Shown: one piece after another, positions 36,441 to 50,265 of the stretch
How the letters are laid out: each line of letters begins with the position of its first letter
Position numbering within the stretch: the stretch's first letter is position 1
DNA from: Metallyticus violacea
Taxonomy: Eukaryota > Arthropoda > Insecta > Mantodea > Metallyticidae
Reading direction: 5' to 3'
Assembly (NCBI GenBank): GCA_030762175.1
Contig: JAUJEO010000021.1
Span: forward strand, 434,001 to 498,000
DNA length: 64,000 nt
Made by a program: the position numbers and the translations under genes
The notes under the pieces: generated by a model
What the model saw: only the letters and a program-made list of their open reading frames with translations
What the model was told of the DNA's origin: nothing
The model's database searches: none

Positions 36441-39400
36441 AAAAAAAAAAATTTTTCGAAGTTTGGAAACTTCATTAGAATCACTTTTTTCCGTTCTTAT
36501 TTGAGATAACTGGTTCTCTTTCATTATACTAGTTTGATAGCCTCAGAAAAGCATATTATGCGCAAAGAATCTCGAAAAGAAAAAAGTTTTTTTTCGAAGT
36601 TTGGAAACTTCGTTTGAATAACTTTTTTTCCGTTCTTATTTGAGATAACTGGTTCTCTTTCATTATACTAGTTTGATAGCCTCAGAAAAGCATATTATGC
36701 GCAAAGAATCTCGAAAAGAAAAAAATTTTTTTTCGAAGTTTGGAAACTTCGTTAGAATCACTTATTTTCCGTTCTTATTTGAGATAACTGGTTTTCTTTC
36801 ATTATACTAGTTTGATAACCTCAGAAAAGCATATTATGCGCAAAGAATCTAGAAAAGAAAAAGTTTTTTTTCGAAGTTTGGAAACTTCGTTTGAATATCT
36901 TTTTTTCCGTTCTTATTTGAGATAACTGGTTCTCTTTCATTATACTAGTTTGATAGCCTCAGTAGAGCATATTATGCGCAAAGAATCTCGAAAAGAAAAC
37001 AAATTTTTTTCGAAGTTTGGAAACTTCGTTAGAATCACCTTTTTTCCGTTCTTATTTGAGATAACTGGTTCTCTTTCATTATAGTAGTTTGATAGCCTCA
37101 GAAAAGCATATTATGCACAAAGAATCTCGAAAAGAAAAAAAATTTTTTTCGAAGTTAGGAAACTTCGTTAGAATCACTTTTTTTTCCGTTCTTATTTGAG
37201 ATAACTGGTTCTCTTTCATTATACTAGTTTGATAGCCTCAGTAAAGCATATTATGCACAAAATATCTCGAAAAGAAAAAAAATGTTTTTCGAAGTTTGGA
37301 AACTTCATTAGAATCACTTTTTTTCCGTTCTTATTTGAGATAACTGGTTCTCTTTCATTATACTAGTTTGATAGCCTCAGTAAAGCATATTATGCGCAAG
37401 GAATCTGGAAAAGAAAAAAAATTTTTTTCGAAGTTTGGAAACTTCGTTAGAATCACTTTTTTTCCGTTCTTATTTGAGATAACTGGTTCTCTTTCATTAT
37501 ACTAGTTTGATAGCCTCAGAAAAGCATATTATGCGCAAAGAATCTCGAAAAGAAAAAAGTTTTTTTTCGAAGTTTGGAAACTTCGTTTGAATAACTTTTT
37601 TTCCGTTCTTATTTGAGATAACTGGTTCTCTTTCATTATACTAGTTTGATAGCCTCAGAAAAGCATATTATGCACAAAGAATCTCGAAAAGAAAAAAAAT
37701 TTTTTTCGAAGTTAGGAAACTTCGTTAGAATCACTTTTTTTTCCGCTCTTATTTGAGATAACTGATTCTCTTTCATTATACTAGTTTGTTAGCCTCAGCA
37801 AAGCATATTATGCACAAAGAATCTCGAAAAGAAAAAAATTTTTTTTCGAAGTTTGGAAACTTCGTTTGAATCACTTTTTTTCCGTTCTTATTTGAGATAA
37901 CTGGTTCTCTTTCATTATACTAGTTTGATAGCCTCAGTAAAGCATATCATGCACAAAGAATCTCGAAAAGAAAAAAAAAATTGTTCGAAGTTTGGAAACT
38001 TCATTAGAATCACTTTTTTTTCCGTTCTTATTTGAGATAACTGGTTCTCTTTCATTATACTAGTTTGATAGCCTCAGTAAAGCATATTATGCGCAAAGAA
38101 TCTGGAAAAGAAAAAAAATTTTTTTCGAAGTGTGGAAACTTCGTTAGAATCACTTTTTTTCCGTTCTTATTTGAGATAACTGGTTCTCTTTCATTATACT
38201 AGTTTCATAGCCTCAGAAAAGCATATTATGCGCAAAGAATTTCGAAAAGAAAAAAGTTTTTTTTCGAAGTTTGGAAACTTCGTTTGAATAACTTTTTTTC
38301 CGTTCTTATTTGAGATAACTGGTTCTCTTTCATTATACTAGTTTCATAGCCTCAGAAAAGCATATTATGCGCAAAGAATTTCGAAAAGAAAAAAGTTTTT
38401 TTTCGAAGTTTGGAAACTTCGTTTGAATAACTTTTTTTCCGTTCTTATTTGAGATAACTGGTTCTCTTTCATTATACTAGTTTGATAGCCTCAGAAAACC
38501 ATATTATGCGCAAAGAATCTCGAAAATAAAAAAAATTTTTTAGAACTTTGGAAACTTCGTTAGAATCACTTTTTTTCCGTTCTTATTTGAGATAACTGGT
38601 TCTCTTTCATTATAATAGTTTGATAGCCTCAGAAAACCATATTATGCGCAAAGAATCTCGAAAAGAAAAAAATTTTTTTTCGAAGTTAGGAAACTTCTTT
38701 AGAATCACTTTTTTTCCGTTCTTATTTGAGATAACTGGTTCTCTTTCATTATACTAATTAGGTAGCCTCAGAAAAGCATATTACGCGCAAAGAATCTCGA
38801 AAATAAAAAATTTTTTTTCGAACTTTGGAAACTTCGTTAGAATCACTTTTTTTCCGTTCTTATTTGAGATAACTGGTTCTCTTTCATTATACTAGTTTCA
38901 TAGCCTCAGAAAACCATATTATGCGCAAAGAATCTCGAAAAGAAAAAAAATTTTTTTCGAAGTTTGGAAACGTCGTTTGAATCACTTTTTTCCGTTCTTA
39001 TTTGAGATAACTGGTTATCTTTCATTATAGTAGTTTGATAGCCTCAGAAAAGCATATTATGCTCAAAGAATCTCGAAATGAAAAAAATTTTTTTTCGAAG
39101 TTTGGAAACTTCCTTAGAATCACTTTTTTTCCATTCTTATTTGAGATAACTGGTTCTCTTTCCTTATACTAGTTTGATAGCCTCAGAAAAGCATATTATG
39201 AACAAAGAATCTCGAAAAGAAAAAAATTTTTCTTCGAAGTTTGGAAACTTCGTTTGAATCACTTTTTTCCGTTCTTATTTGAGATTACTGGTTCTCTTTC
39301 ATTATACTAGTTTGATAGCCTCAGTAAAGCATATTATGCGCAAAGAATCTGGAAAAGAAAAAAAATTTTTTTCGATGTTTGGAAACTTCGTTAGAATCAC

Positions 39401-42270
39401 TTTTTTTCCGTTCTTATTTGAGATAACTGGTTCTCTTTCATTATACTAGTTTGATAGCCTCAGAAAAGCATATTATGCACAAAGAATCTCGAAAAGAAAA
39501 AAATTTTTTTTCGAAGTTTGGAAACTTCGTTTGAATCACTTTTTTTCCGTTCTTATTTGAGATAACTGGTTCTCTTTCATTGTACTAGTTTGATAGCCTC
39601 AGTAAAGCATATTATGCACAAAATATCTCGAAAAGAAAAAAAATGTTTTTCGAAGTTTGGAAACTTCATTAGAATCACTTTTTTTCCGTTCTTATTTGAG
39701 ATAACTGGTTCTCTTTCATTATACTAGTGTGATAGCCTCAGTAAAGCATATTATGCGCAAAGAATCTGGAAAAGAAAAAAAAATTTTTTTGAAGTTTGGA
39801 AACTTCGTTAGAATCACTTTTTTCCGTTCTTATTTGAGATAACTGGTTCTCTTTCATTATACTAGTTTGATAGCCTCAGAAAAGCATATTATGCGCAAAG
39901 AATCTCGAAAAGAAAAAAGTTTTTTTTCGAAGTTTGGAAACTTCGTTTGAATCACTTTTTTTCCGCTCTTATTTGAGATAACTGTTTCTCTTTCATTATA
40001 CTAGTTTGATAGCCTCAGCAAAGCATATTATGCACAAAGAATCTCGAAAAGAAAAAAATTTTTTTTCGAAGTTAGGAAACTTCGTTAGAATCACTTTTTT
40101 TCCGTTCTTATTTGAGATAACTGGTTCTCTTTCATTATACTAGTTTGATAGCCTCAGCAAAGCATATTATGCACAAAGAATCTCGAAAAGAAAAAAATTT
40201 TTTTCGAAGTTTGGAAACTTCGTTTGAATCACTTTTTTTCCGTTCTTATTTGAGATAACTGGTTCTCCTTCATTATACTAGTTTGATAGCCTCAGTAAAG
40301 CATATTATGCACAAAGAATCTCGAAAAGAAAAAAGTTTTTTTTCGAAGTTGCGAAACTTCGTTTGAATCCCTTTTTTTCCGTTCTAATTTGAGATAACTG
40401 GTACTCTTTCATTATACTAATTTGATAGCCTCAGTAAAGCATATTATGTGCAAACAATCTCGAAAAGAAAAAAAATTTTTTTCGAAGTTTGGAAACTTCG
40501 TTAGAGTCACTTTTTTTCCGTTCTTATTTTAGATAACTGGTTCTCTTTCATTATACTAATTTGATAGCCTCAGTAAAGCATATTATGCGCAAAGAATCTC
40601 GAAAAGAAAAAAAAATTTTTCGAAGTTTGGAAACGTCGTTAGAATCACTTTTTTTCCGTTCTTATTTGAGTTAACTGGTTCTCTTTCATTATACTAGTTT
40701 GATAGCCTCAGAAAGGCATATTATGCGCAAAGAATCTCGAAAAGAAAAAAGTTTTTTTTCGAAGTTTGGAAACTTCGTTTGAATAACTTTTTTTCCGTTC
40801 TTATTTGAGATAACTGGTTCTCTTTCATTATACTAGTTTGATAGCCTCAGAAAAGCATATTATGCGCAAAGAATCTCGAAAAGAAAAAATTTTTTTTTCG
40901 AAGTTTGGAAACTTCGTTAGAATCACTTTTTTTCCGTTCTTATTTGAGATTACTGGTTCTCTTTAATTATAGTAGTTTGATAGCCTCAGAAAAGCATATT
41001 ATGCTTAAAGAATCTCGAAAAGAAAAAAAATTTTTTTCGAAGTTCGGAAACTTCGTTAGAATCACTTTTTTTCCGTTCTTATTTGAGATAACTGGTTCTC
41101 TTTCATTATACTAGTTTGATAGCCTCAGAAAACCATATTATGCGCAAAAAATCTCGAAAAGAAAAAAAATTTTTTTCGAAGTTTGGAAACGTCGTTTGAA
41201 TCACTTTTTTCCGTTCTTATTTGAGATAACTGGTTATCTTTCATTATAGTAGATTGATAGCCTCAGAAAAGCATATTATGCTCAAAGAATCTCGAAATGA
41301 AAAAAATTTTTTTTCGAAGTTTGGAAACTTCCTTAGAATCACTTTTTTTCCATTCTTATTTGAGATAACTGGTTCTCTTTCCTTATACTAGTTTGATAGC
41401 CTCAGTAAAGCATATCATGCACAAAGAATCTCGAAAAGAAAAAAAAATTTGTTCGAAGTTTGGAAACTTCATTAGAATCACTTTTTTTTCCGTTCTTATT
41501 TGAGATAACTGGTTCTCTTTCATTATACTAGTTTGATAGCCTCAGTAAAGCATATTATGCGCAAAGAATCTGGAAAAGAAAAAAAATTTTTTTCGAAGTG
41601 TGGAAACTTCGTTAGAATCACTTTTTTTCCGTTCTTATTTGAGATAACTGGTTCTCTTTCATTATACTAGTTTCATAGCCTCAGAAAAGCATATTATGCG
41701 CAAAGAATTTCGAAAAGAAAAAAGTTTTTTTTCGAAGTTTGGAAACTTCGTTTGAATAACTTTTTTTCCGTTCTTATTTGAGATAACTGGTTCTCTTTCA
41801 TTATACTAGTTTGATAGCCTCAGAAAACCATATTATGCGCAAAGAATCTCGAAAAGAAAAAAAATTTTTTTCCAGTTAGGAAACTTCTTTAGAATCACTT
41901 TTTTTCCGTTCTTATTTGAGATAACTGGTTCTCTTTCATTATACTAATTAGATAGCCTCAGAAAAGCACATTACGCGCAAAGAATCTCGAAAATAAAAAA
42001 TTTTTTTTCGAACTTTGGAAACTTCGTTAGAATCACTTTTTTTCCGTTCTTATTTGAGATAACTGGTTCTCTTTCATTATACTAGTTTGATAGCCTCAGA
42101 AAACCATATTATGCGCAAAGAATCTCGAAAATAAAAAAAATTTTTTAGAACTTTGGAAACTTCGTTAGAATCACTTTTTTTCCGTTCTTATTTGAGATAA
42201 CTGGTTCTCTTTCATTATACTAGTTTGATAACCTCAGCAAAGCATATCATGCACAAAAAATCTCGAAAAG
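36441..42270. repeat. HOR unit R1 (~5.83 kb, 42 monomers)
   Basis: It starts at the A/T block of a monomer whose inverted repeat begins at 36457, matching 42287 in R2 (offset 5830) and 61296 in R3 (offset 24839). It contains a single-monomer duplication (38206-38344 and 38345-38483, both with CATAGCC) that R2 lacks. The later part, from about 38600 to 41390, matches R2 at 5415 bp. From about 41400 to 42270 the sequence matches 35700-36440 of M2 at an offset of about 5692 bp, so R1 and M2 share their end. Confidence 0.75.
38206..38483. repeat. Exact single-monomer tandem duplication
   Basis: Two consecutive 139-bp monomers (38206-38344 and 38345-38483) begin with the rare CATAGCC variant, carry GAATTTCG and the G-interrupted A/T block, and appear identical. 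The same doublet is found at 63045-63322, exactly 24839 bp away. The related places at 41.7 and 60.7 kb have only one such monomer. The doublet therefore marks common descent of the 38-kb and 63-kb segments. Confidence 0.85.
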
Positions 42271-42859
42271 AAAAAAAAAAATTTTTCGAAGTTTGGAAAC
42301 TTCATTAGAATCACTTTTTTCCGTTCTTATTTGAGATAACTGGTTCTCTTTCATTATACTAGTTTGATAGCCTCAGAAAAGCATATTATGCGCAAAGAAT
42401 CTCGAAAAGAAAAAAGTTTTTTTTCGAAGTGTGGAAACTTCGTTTGAATAACTTTTTTTCCGTTCTTATTTGAGATAACTGGTTCTCTTTCATTATACTA
42501 GTTTGATAGCCTCAGAAAAGCATATTATGCGCAAAGAATCTCGAAAAGAAAAAAATTTTTTTTCGAAGTTTCGGAAACTTCGTTAGAATCACTTATTTTC
42601 CGTTCTTATTTGAGATAACTGGTTTTCTTTCATTATACTAGTTTGATAACCTCAGAAAAGCATATTATGCGCAAAGAATCTAGAAAAGAAAAAAGTTTTT
42701 TTTCGAAGTTTGGAAACTTCGTTTGAATATCTTTTTTTCCGTTCTTATTTGAGATAACTGGTTCTCTTTCATTATACTAGTTTGATAGCCTCAGTAGAGC
42801 ATATTATGCGCAAAGAATCTCGAAAAGAAAACAAATTTTTTTCGAAGTTTGGAAACTTC

Positions 42860-45800
42860 GTTAGAATCACCTTTTTTCCGTTCTTATTTGAGATAACTGG
42901 TTCTCTTTCATTATAGTAGTTTGATAGCCTCAGAAAAGCATATTATGCACAAAGAATCTCGAAAAGAAAAAAAAATTTTTTCGAAGTTAGGAAACTTCGT
43001 TAGAATCACTTTTTTTTCCGTTCTTATTTGAGATAACTGGTTCTCTTTCATTATACTAGTTTGATAGCCTCAGTAAAGCATATTATGCACAAAATATCTC
43101 GAAAAGAAAAAAAATGTTTTTCGAAGTTTGGAAACTTCATTAGAATCACTTTTTTTCCGTTCTTATTTGAGATAACTGGTTCTCTTTCATTATACTAGTT
43201 TGATAGCCTCAGTAAAGCATATTATGCGCAAGGAATCTGGAAAAGAAAAAAAATTTTTTTCGAAGTTTGGAAACTTCGTTAGAATCACTTTTTTTCCGTT
43301 CTTATTTGAGATAACTGGTTCTCTTTCATTATACTAGTTTGATAGCCTCAGAAAAGCATATTATGCGCAAAGAATCTCGAAAAGAAAAAAGTTTTTTTTC
43401 GAAGTTTGGAAACTTCGTTTGAATAACTTTTTTTCCGTTCTTATTTGAGATAACTGGTTCTCTTTCATTATACTAGTTTGATAGCCTCAGAAAAGCATAT
43501 TATGCACAAAGAATCTCGAAAAGAAAAAAAATTTTTTTCGAAGTTAGGAAACTTCGTTAGAATCACTTTTTTTCCGCTCTTATTTGAGATAACTGATTCT
43601 CTTTCATTATACTAGTTTGTTAGCCTCAGCAAAGCATATTATGCACAAAGAATCTCGAAAAGAAAAAAATTTTTTTTCGAAGTTTGGAAACTTCGTTTGA
43701 ATCACTTTTTTTCCGTTCTTATTTGAGATAACTGGTTCTCTTTCATTATACTAGTTTGATAGCCTCAGTAAAGCATATCATGCACAAAGAATCTCGAAAA
43801 GAAAAAAAAATTTTTTCGAAGTTTGGAAACTTCATTAGAATCACTTTTTTTTCCGTTCTTATTTGAGATAACTGGTTCTCTTTCATTATACTAGTTTGAT
43901 AGCCTCAGTAAAGCATATTATGCGCAAAGAATCTGGAAAAGAAAAAAAATTTTTTTCGAAGTTTGGAAACTTTGTTTGAATAACTTTTTTTCCGTTCTTA
44001 TTTGAGATAACTGGTTCTCTTTCATTATAATAGTTTGATAGCCTCAGAAAACCATATTATGCGCAAAGAATCTCGAAAAGAAAAAAATTTTTTTTCGAAG
44101 TTAGGAAACTTCTTTAGAATCACTTTTTTTCCGTTCTTATTTGAGATAACTGGTTCTCTTTCATTATACTAATTAGGTAGCCTCAGAAAAGCATATTACG
44201 CGCAAAGAATCTCGAAAATAAAAAAATTTTTTTCGAACTTTGGAAACTTCGTTAGAATCACTTTTTTTCCGTTCTTATTTGAGATAACTGGTTCTCTTTC
44301 ATTATACTAGTTTCATAGCCTCAGAAAACCATATTATGCGCAAAGAATCTCGAAAAGAAAAAAAATTTTTTTCGAAGTTTGGAAACGTCGTTTGAATCAC
44401 TTTTTTCCGTTCTTATTTGAGATAACTGGTTATCTTTCATTATAGTAGTTTGATAGCCTCAGAAAAGCATATTATGCTCAAAGAATCTCGAAATGAAAAA
44501 AATTTTTTTTCGAAGTTTGGAAACTTCCTTAGAATCACTTTTTTTCCATTCTTATTTGAGATAACTGGTTCTCTTTCCTTATACTAGTTTGATAGCCTCA
44601 GAAAAGCATATTATGAACAAAGAATCTCGAAAAGAAAAAAATTTTTCTTCGAAGTTTGGAAACTTCGTTTGAATCACTTTTTTCCGTTCTTATTTGAGAT
44701 TACTGGTTCTCTTTCATTATACTAGTTTGATAGCCTCAGTAAAGCATATTATGCGCAAAGAATCTGGAAAAGAAAAAAAATTTTTTTCGATGTTTGGAAA
44801 CTTCGTTAGAATCACTTTTTTTCCGTTCTTATTTGAGATAACTGGTTCTCTTTCATTATACTAGTTTGATAGCCTCAGAAAAGCATATTATGCACAAAGA
44901 ATCTCGAAAAGAAAAAAATTTTTTTTCGAAGTTTGGAAACTTCGTTTGAATCACTTTTTTTCCGTTCTTATTTGAGATAACTGGTTCTCTTTCATTGTAC
45001 TAGTTTGATAGCCTCAGTAAAGCATATTATGCACAAAATATCTCGAAAAGAAAAAAAATGTTTTTCGAAGTTTGGAAACTTCATTAGAATCACTTTTTTT
45101 CCGTTCTTATTTGAGATAACTGGTTCTCTTTCATTATACTAGTTTGATAGCCTCAGTAAAGCATATTATGCGCAAAGAATCTGGAAAAGAAAAAAAAATT
45201 TTTTCGAAGTTTGGAAACCTCGTTAGAATCACTTTTTTCCGTTCTTATTTGAGATAACTGGTTCTCTTTCATTATACTAGTTTGATAGCCTCAGAAAAGC
45301 ATATTATGCGCAAAGAATCTCGAAAAGAAAAAAGTTTTTTTTCGAAGTTTGGAAACTTCGTTTGAATCACTTTTTTTCCGCTCTTATTTGAGATAACTGT
45401 TTCTCTTTCATTATACTAGTTTGATAGCCTCAGCAAAGCATATTATGCACAAAGAATCTCGAAAAGAAAAAAATTTTTTTTCGAAGTTAGGAAACTTCGT
45501 TAGAATCACTTTTTTTCCGTTCTTATTTGAGATAACTGGTTCTCTTTCATTATACTAGTTTGATAGCCTCAGCAAAGCATATTATGCACAAAGAATCTCG
45601 AAAAGAAAAAAATTTTTTTCGAAGTTTGGAAACTTCGTTTGAATCACTTTTTTTCCGTTCTTATTTGAGATAACTGGTTCTCCTTCATTATACTAGTTTG
45701 ATAGCCTCAGTAAAGCATATTATGCACAAAGAATCTCGAAAAGAAAAAAGTTTTTTTTCGAAGTTGCGAAACTTCGTTTGAATCCCTTTTTTTCCGTTCT

Positions 45801-47680
45801 AATTTGAGATAACTGGTACTCTTTCATTATACTAATTTGATAGCCTCAGTAAAGCATATTATGTGCAAAGAATCTCGAAAAGAAAAAAAATTTTTTTCGA
45901 AGTTTGGAAACTTCGTTAGAGTCACTTTTTTTCCGTTCTTATTTTAGATAACTGGTTCTCTTTCATTATACTAATTTGATAGCCTCAGTAAAGCATATTA
46001 TGCGCAAAGAATCTCGAAAAGAAAAAAAAATTTTTCGAAGTTTGGAAACGTCGTTAGAATCACTTTTTTTCCGTTCTTATTTGAGTTAACTGGTTCTCTT
46101 TCATTATACTAGTTTGATAGCCTCAGAAAGGCATATTATGCGCAAAGAATCTCGAAAAGAAAAAAGTTTTTTTTCGAAGTTTGGAAACTTCGTTTGAATA
46201 ACTTTTTTCCGTTCTTATTTGAGATAACTGGTTCTCTTTCATTATACTAGTTTGATAGCCTCAGAAAAGCATATTATGCGCAAAGAATCTCGAAAAGAAA
46301 AAATTTTTTTTTCGAAGTTTGGAAACTTCGTTAGAATCACTTTTTTTCCGTTCTTATTTGAGATTACTGGTTCTCTTTAATTATAGTAGTTTGATAGCCT
46401 CAGAAAAGCATATTATGCTTAAAGAATCTCGAAAAGAAAAAAAAATTTTTTCGAAGTTAGGAAACTTCGTTAGAATCACTTTTTTTCCGTTCTTATTTGA
46501 GATAACTGGTTCTCTTTCATTATACTAGTTTGATAGCCTCAGAAAACCATATTATGCGCAAAGAATCTCGAAAAGAAAAAAAATTTTTTTCGAAGTTTGG
46601 AAACGTCGTTTGAATCACTTTTTTCCGTTCTTATTAGAGATAACTGGTTATCTTTCATTATAGTAGATTGATAGCCTCAGAAAAGCATATTATGCTCAAA
46701 GAATCTCGAAATGAAAAAAATTTTTTTTCGAAGTTTGGAAACTTCCTTAGAATCACTTTTTTTCCATTCTTATTTGAGATAACTGGTTCTCTTTCCTTAT
46801 ACTAGTTTGATAGCCTCAGAAAAGCATATTATGCGAAAAGAATCTCGAAAAGAAAAAAATTTTTCTTCGAAGTTTGGAAACTTCGTTTGAATCACTTTTT
46901 TCCGTTCTTATTTGAGATAACTGGTTCTCTTTCATTATACTAGTTTGATAGCCTCAGTAAAGCATATTATGCGCAAAGAATCTGGAAAAGAAAAAAAAAT
47001 TTTTTCGAAGTGTGGAAACTTCGTTAGAATCACTTTTTTTCCGTTCTTATTTGAGATAACTGGTTCTCTTTCATTATACTAGTTTGATAGCCTCAGAAAA
47101 GCATATTACGCGCAAAGAATCTCGAAAATAAAAAAATTTTTTTAGAACTTTGGAAACTTCTTTAGAATCACTTTTTTTCCGTTCTTATTTGAGATAACTG
47201 GTTCTCTTTCATTATACTAATTAGATAGCCTCAGAAAAGCATATTACGCGCAAAGAATCTCGAAAAGAAAAAAGTTTTTTTTCGAAGTTTGGAAACTTCG
47301 TTTGAATCACTTTTTTTCCGCTCTTATTTGAGATAACTGTTTCTCTTTCATTATACTAGTTTAATAGCCTCAGCAAAGCATATTATGCACAAAGAATCTC
47401 GTAAAGAAAAAAATTTTTTTTCGAAGTTAGGAAACTTCGTTAGAATCACTTTTTTTCCGTTCTTATTTGAGATAACTGGTTCTCTTTCATTATACTAGTT
47501 TGATAGCCTCAGCAAAGCATATTATGCACAAAGAATATCGAAAAGAAAAAAATTTTTTTCGAAGTTTGGAAACTTCGTTAGAATCACTTTTTTTCCGTTC
47601 TTATTTGAGATAACTGGTTCTCCTTCATTATACTAGTTTGATAGCCTCAGTAAAGCATATTATGCACAAAGAATCTCGAA
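42860..47680. repeat. 4.8-kb segment duplicated 9.71 kb downstream, copy 1
   Basis: Markers at 43114, 44477, 46695 and 47109 recur at 52825, 54188, 56407 and 56821, with offsets of 9711 to 9712 bp. Both copies share a chimeric monomer (near 43970 and 53680) that replaces a multi-monomer stretch present near 38 and 63 kb. The match starts at CACCTTTTTTCCG near 42868 and ends near 47680. Confidence 0.8.
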
Positions 47681-50265
47681 AAGCAAAAAGTTTTTTTCGA
47701 AGTTGCGAAACTTCGTTTGAATCACTTTTTTTCCGTTCTAATTTGAGATAACTGGTACTCTTTCATTATACTAATTTGATAGCCTCAGTAAAGCATATTA
47801 TGTGCAAAGAATCTCGAAAAGAAAAAAAATTTTTTTCGAAGTTTGGAAACTTCGTTAGAGTCACTTTTTTTCCGTTCTTATTTTAGATAACTGGTTCTCT
47901 TTCATTATACTAATTCGATAGCCTCAGTAAAGCATATTATGCGCAAAGAATCTCGAAAAGAAAAAAAAAATTTTCGAAGTTTGGAAACGTCGTTAGAATC
48001 ACTTTTTTTCCGTTCTTATTTGAGATAACTGGTTCTCTTTCATTATACTAGTTTGATAGCCTCAGAAAGGCATATTATGCGCAAAGAATCTCGAAAAGAA
48101 AAAAGTTTTTTTTCGAAGTTTGGAAACTTCGTTTGAATAACTTTTTTTCCGTTCTTATTTGAGATAACTGGTTCTCTTTCATTATACTAGTTTGATAGCC
48201 TCAGAAAAGCATATTATGCGCAAAGAATCTCGAAAAGAAAAAATTTTTTTTTCGAAGTTTGGAAACTTCGTTAGAATCACTTTTTTTCCGTTCTTATTTG
48301 AGATTACTGGTTCTCTTTAATTATAGTAGTTTGATAGCCTCAGAAAAGCATATTATGCACAAAGAATCTCGAAAAGAAAAAAAATTTTTTTCGAAGTTAG
48401 GAAACTTCGTTAGAATCACTTTTTTTTCCGTTCTTATTTGAGATAACTGGTTCTCTTTCATTATACTAGTTTGATAGCCTCAGCAAAGCATATTATTCAC
48501 AAAGAATCTCGAAAAGAAAAAAATTTTTTTTCGAAGTTTGGAAACGTCGTTTGAATCACTTTTATTCCGTTCTTATTTGAGATAACTGGTTCTCTTTCAC
48601 TATACTAGTTTGATAGCCTCAGTAAAGCATATTATGCACAAAGAATCTCGAAAAGAAAAAAATTTTTTTCGAAGTTTGGAAACTTCGTTTGAATCACTTT
48701 TTTTCCGTTCTTATTTGAGATAACTGGTTCTCCTTCATTATACTAGTTTGATAGCCTCAGTAAAGCATATTATGCACAAAGAATCTCGAAAAGAAAAAAG
48801 TTTTTTTTCGAAGTTGCGAAACTTCGTTTGAATCCCTTTTTTTCCGTTCTAATTTGAGATAACTGGTACTCTTTCATTATACTAATTTGATAGCCTCAGT
48901 AAAGCATATTATGTGCAAAGAATCTCGAAAAGAAAAAAAATTTTTTTCGAATTTTGGAAACTTCGTTAGAGTCACTTTTTTTCCGTTCTTATTTTAGATA
49001 ACTGGTTCTCTTTCATTATACTAATTTGATAGCCTCAGTAAAGCATATTATGCGCAAAGAATCTCGAAAAGAAAAAAAATTTTTTCGAAGTTTGGAAACG
49101 TCGTTAGAATCACTTTTTTTCCGTTCTTATTTGAGATAACTGGTTCTCTTTCATTATACTAGTTTGATAGCCTCAGAAAGGCATATTATGCGCAAAGAAT
49201 CTCGAAAAGAAAAAAGTTTTATTTCGAAGTTTGGAAACTTCGTTTGAATAACTTTTTTTCCGTTCTTATTTGAGATAACTGGTTCTCTTTCATTATACTA
49301 GTTTGATAGCCTCAGAAAAGCATATTATGCGCAAAGAATCTCGAAAAGAAAAAATTTTTTTTTCGAAGTTTGGAAACTTCGTTAGAATCACCTTTTTTCC
49401 GTTCTTATTTGAGATTACTGGTTCTCTTTAATTATAGTAGTTTGATAGCCTCAGAAAAGCATATTATGCTTAAAGAATCTCGAAAAGAAAAAAAAATTTT
49501 TTCGAAGTTAGGAAACTTCGTTAGAATCACTTTTTTTCCGTTCTTATTTGAGATAACTGGTTCTCTTTCATTATACTAGTTTGATAGCCTCAGAAAACCA
49601 TATTATGCGCAAAGAATCTCGAAAAGAAAAAAATTTTTTTTCGAAGTTTGGAAACGTCGTTTGAATCACTTTTTTTCGTTCTTATTTGAGATAACTGGTT
49701 ATCTTTCATTATAGTAGATTGATAGCCTCAGAAAAGCATATTATGCTCAAAGAATCTCGAAATGAAAAAAATTTTTTTTCGAAGTTTGGAAACTTCCTTA
49801 GAATCACTTTTTTTCCATTCTTATTTGAGATAACTGGTTCTCTTTCCTTATACTAGTTTGATAGCCTCAGAAAAGCATATTATGCGCAAAGAATCTCGAA
49901 AAGAAAAAAATTTTTCTTCGAAGTTTGGAAACTTCGTTTGAATCACTTTTTTCCGTTCTTATTTGAGATAACTGGTTCTCTTTCATTATACTAGTTTGAT
50001 AGCCTCAGTAAAGCATATTATGCGCAAAGAATCTGGAAAAGAAAAAAAAAATTTTTCGAAGTGTGGAAACTTCGTTAGAATCACTTTTTTTCCGTTCTTA
50101 TTTGAGATAACTGGTTCTCTTTCATTATACTAGTTTGATAGCCTCAGAAAAGCATATTACGCGCAAAGAATCTCGAAAATAAAAAAATTTTTTTAGAACT
50201 TTGGAAACTTCTTTAGAATCACTTTTTTTCCGTTCTTATTTGAGATAACTGGTTCTCTTTCATTA
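45580..50265. repeat. 3051-bp offset repeat within R2
   Basis: The stretch 45580 to about 47210 recurs at 48631 to about 50265 with offsets of 3050-3051 bp (22 monomers). Examples are the GTTGCG variant at 45759 and 48809, GCTCAAAG at 46695 and 49746, and ACGCGC at 47109 and 50160. After 50265 the sequence instead follows 47.6 kb onward at 2773 bp, and later at 2635 bp after loss of a G-interrupted monomer. Confidence 0.75.
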
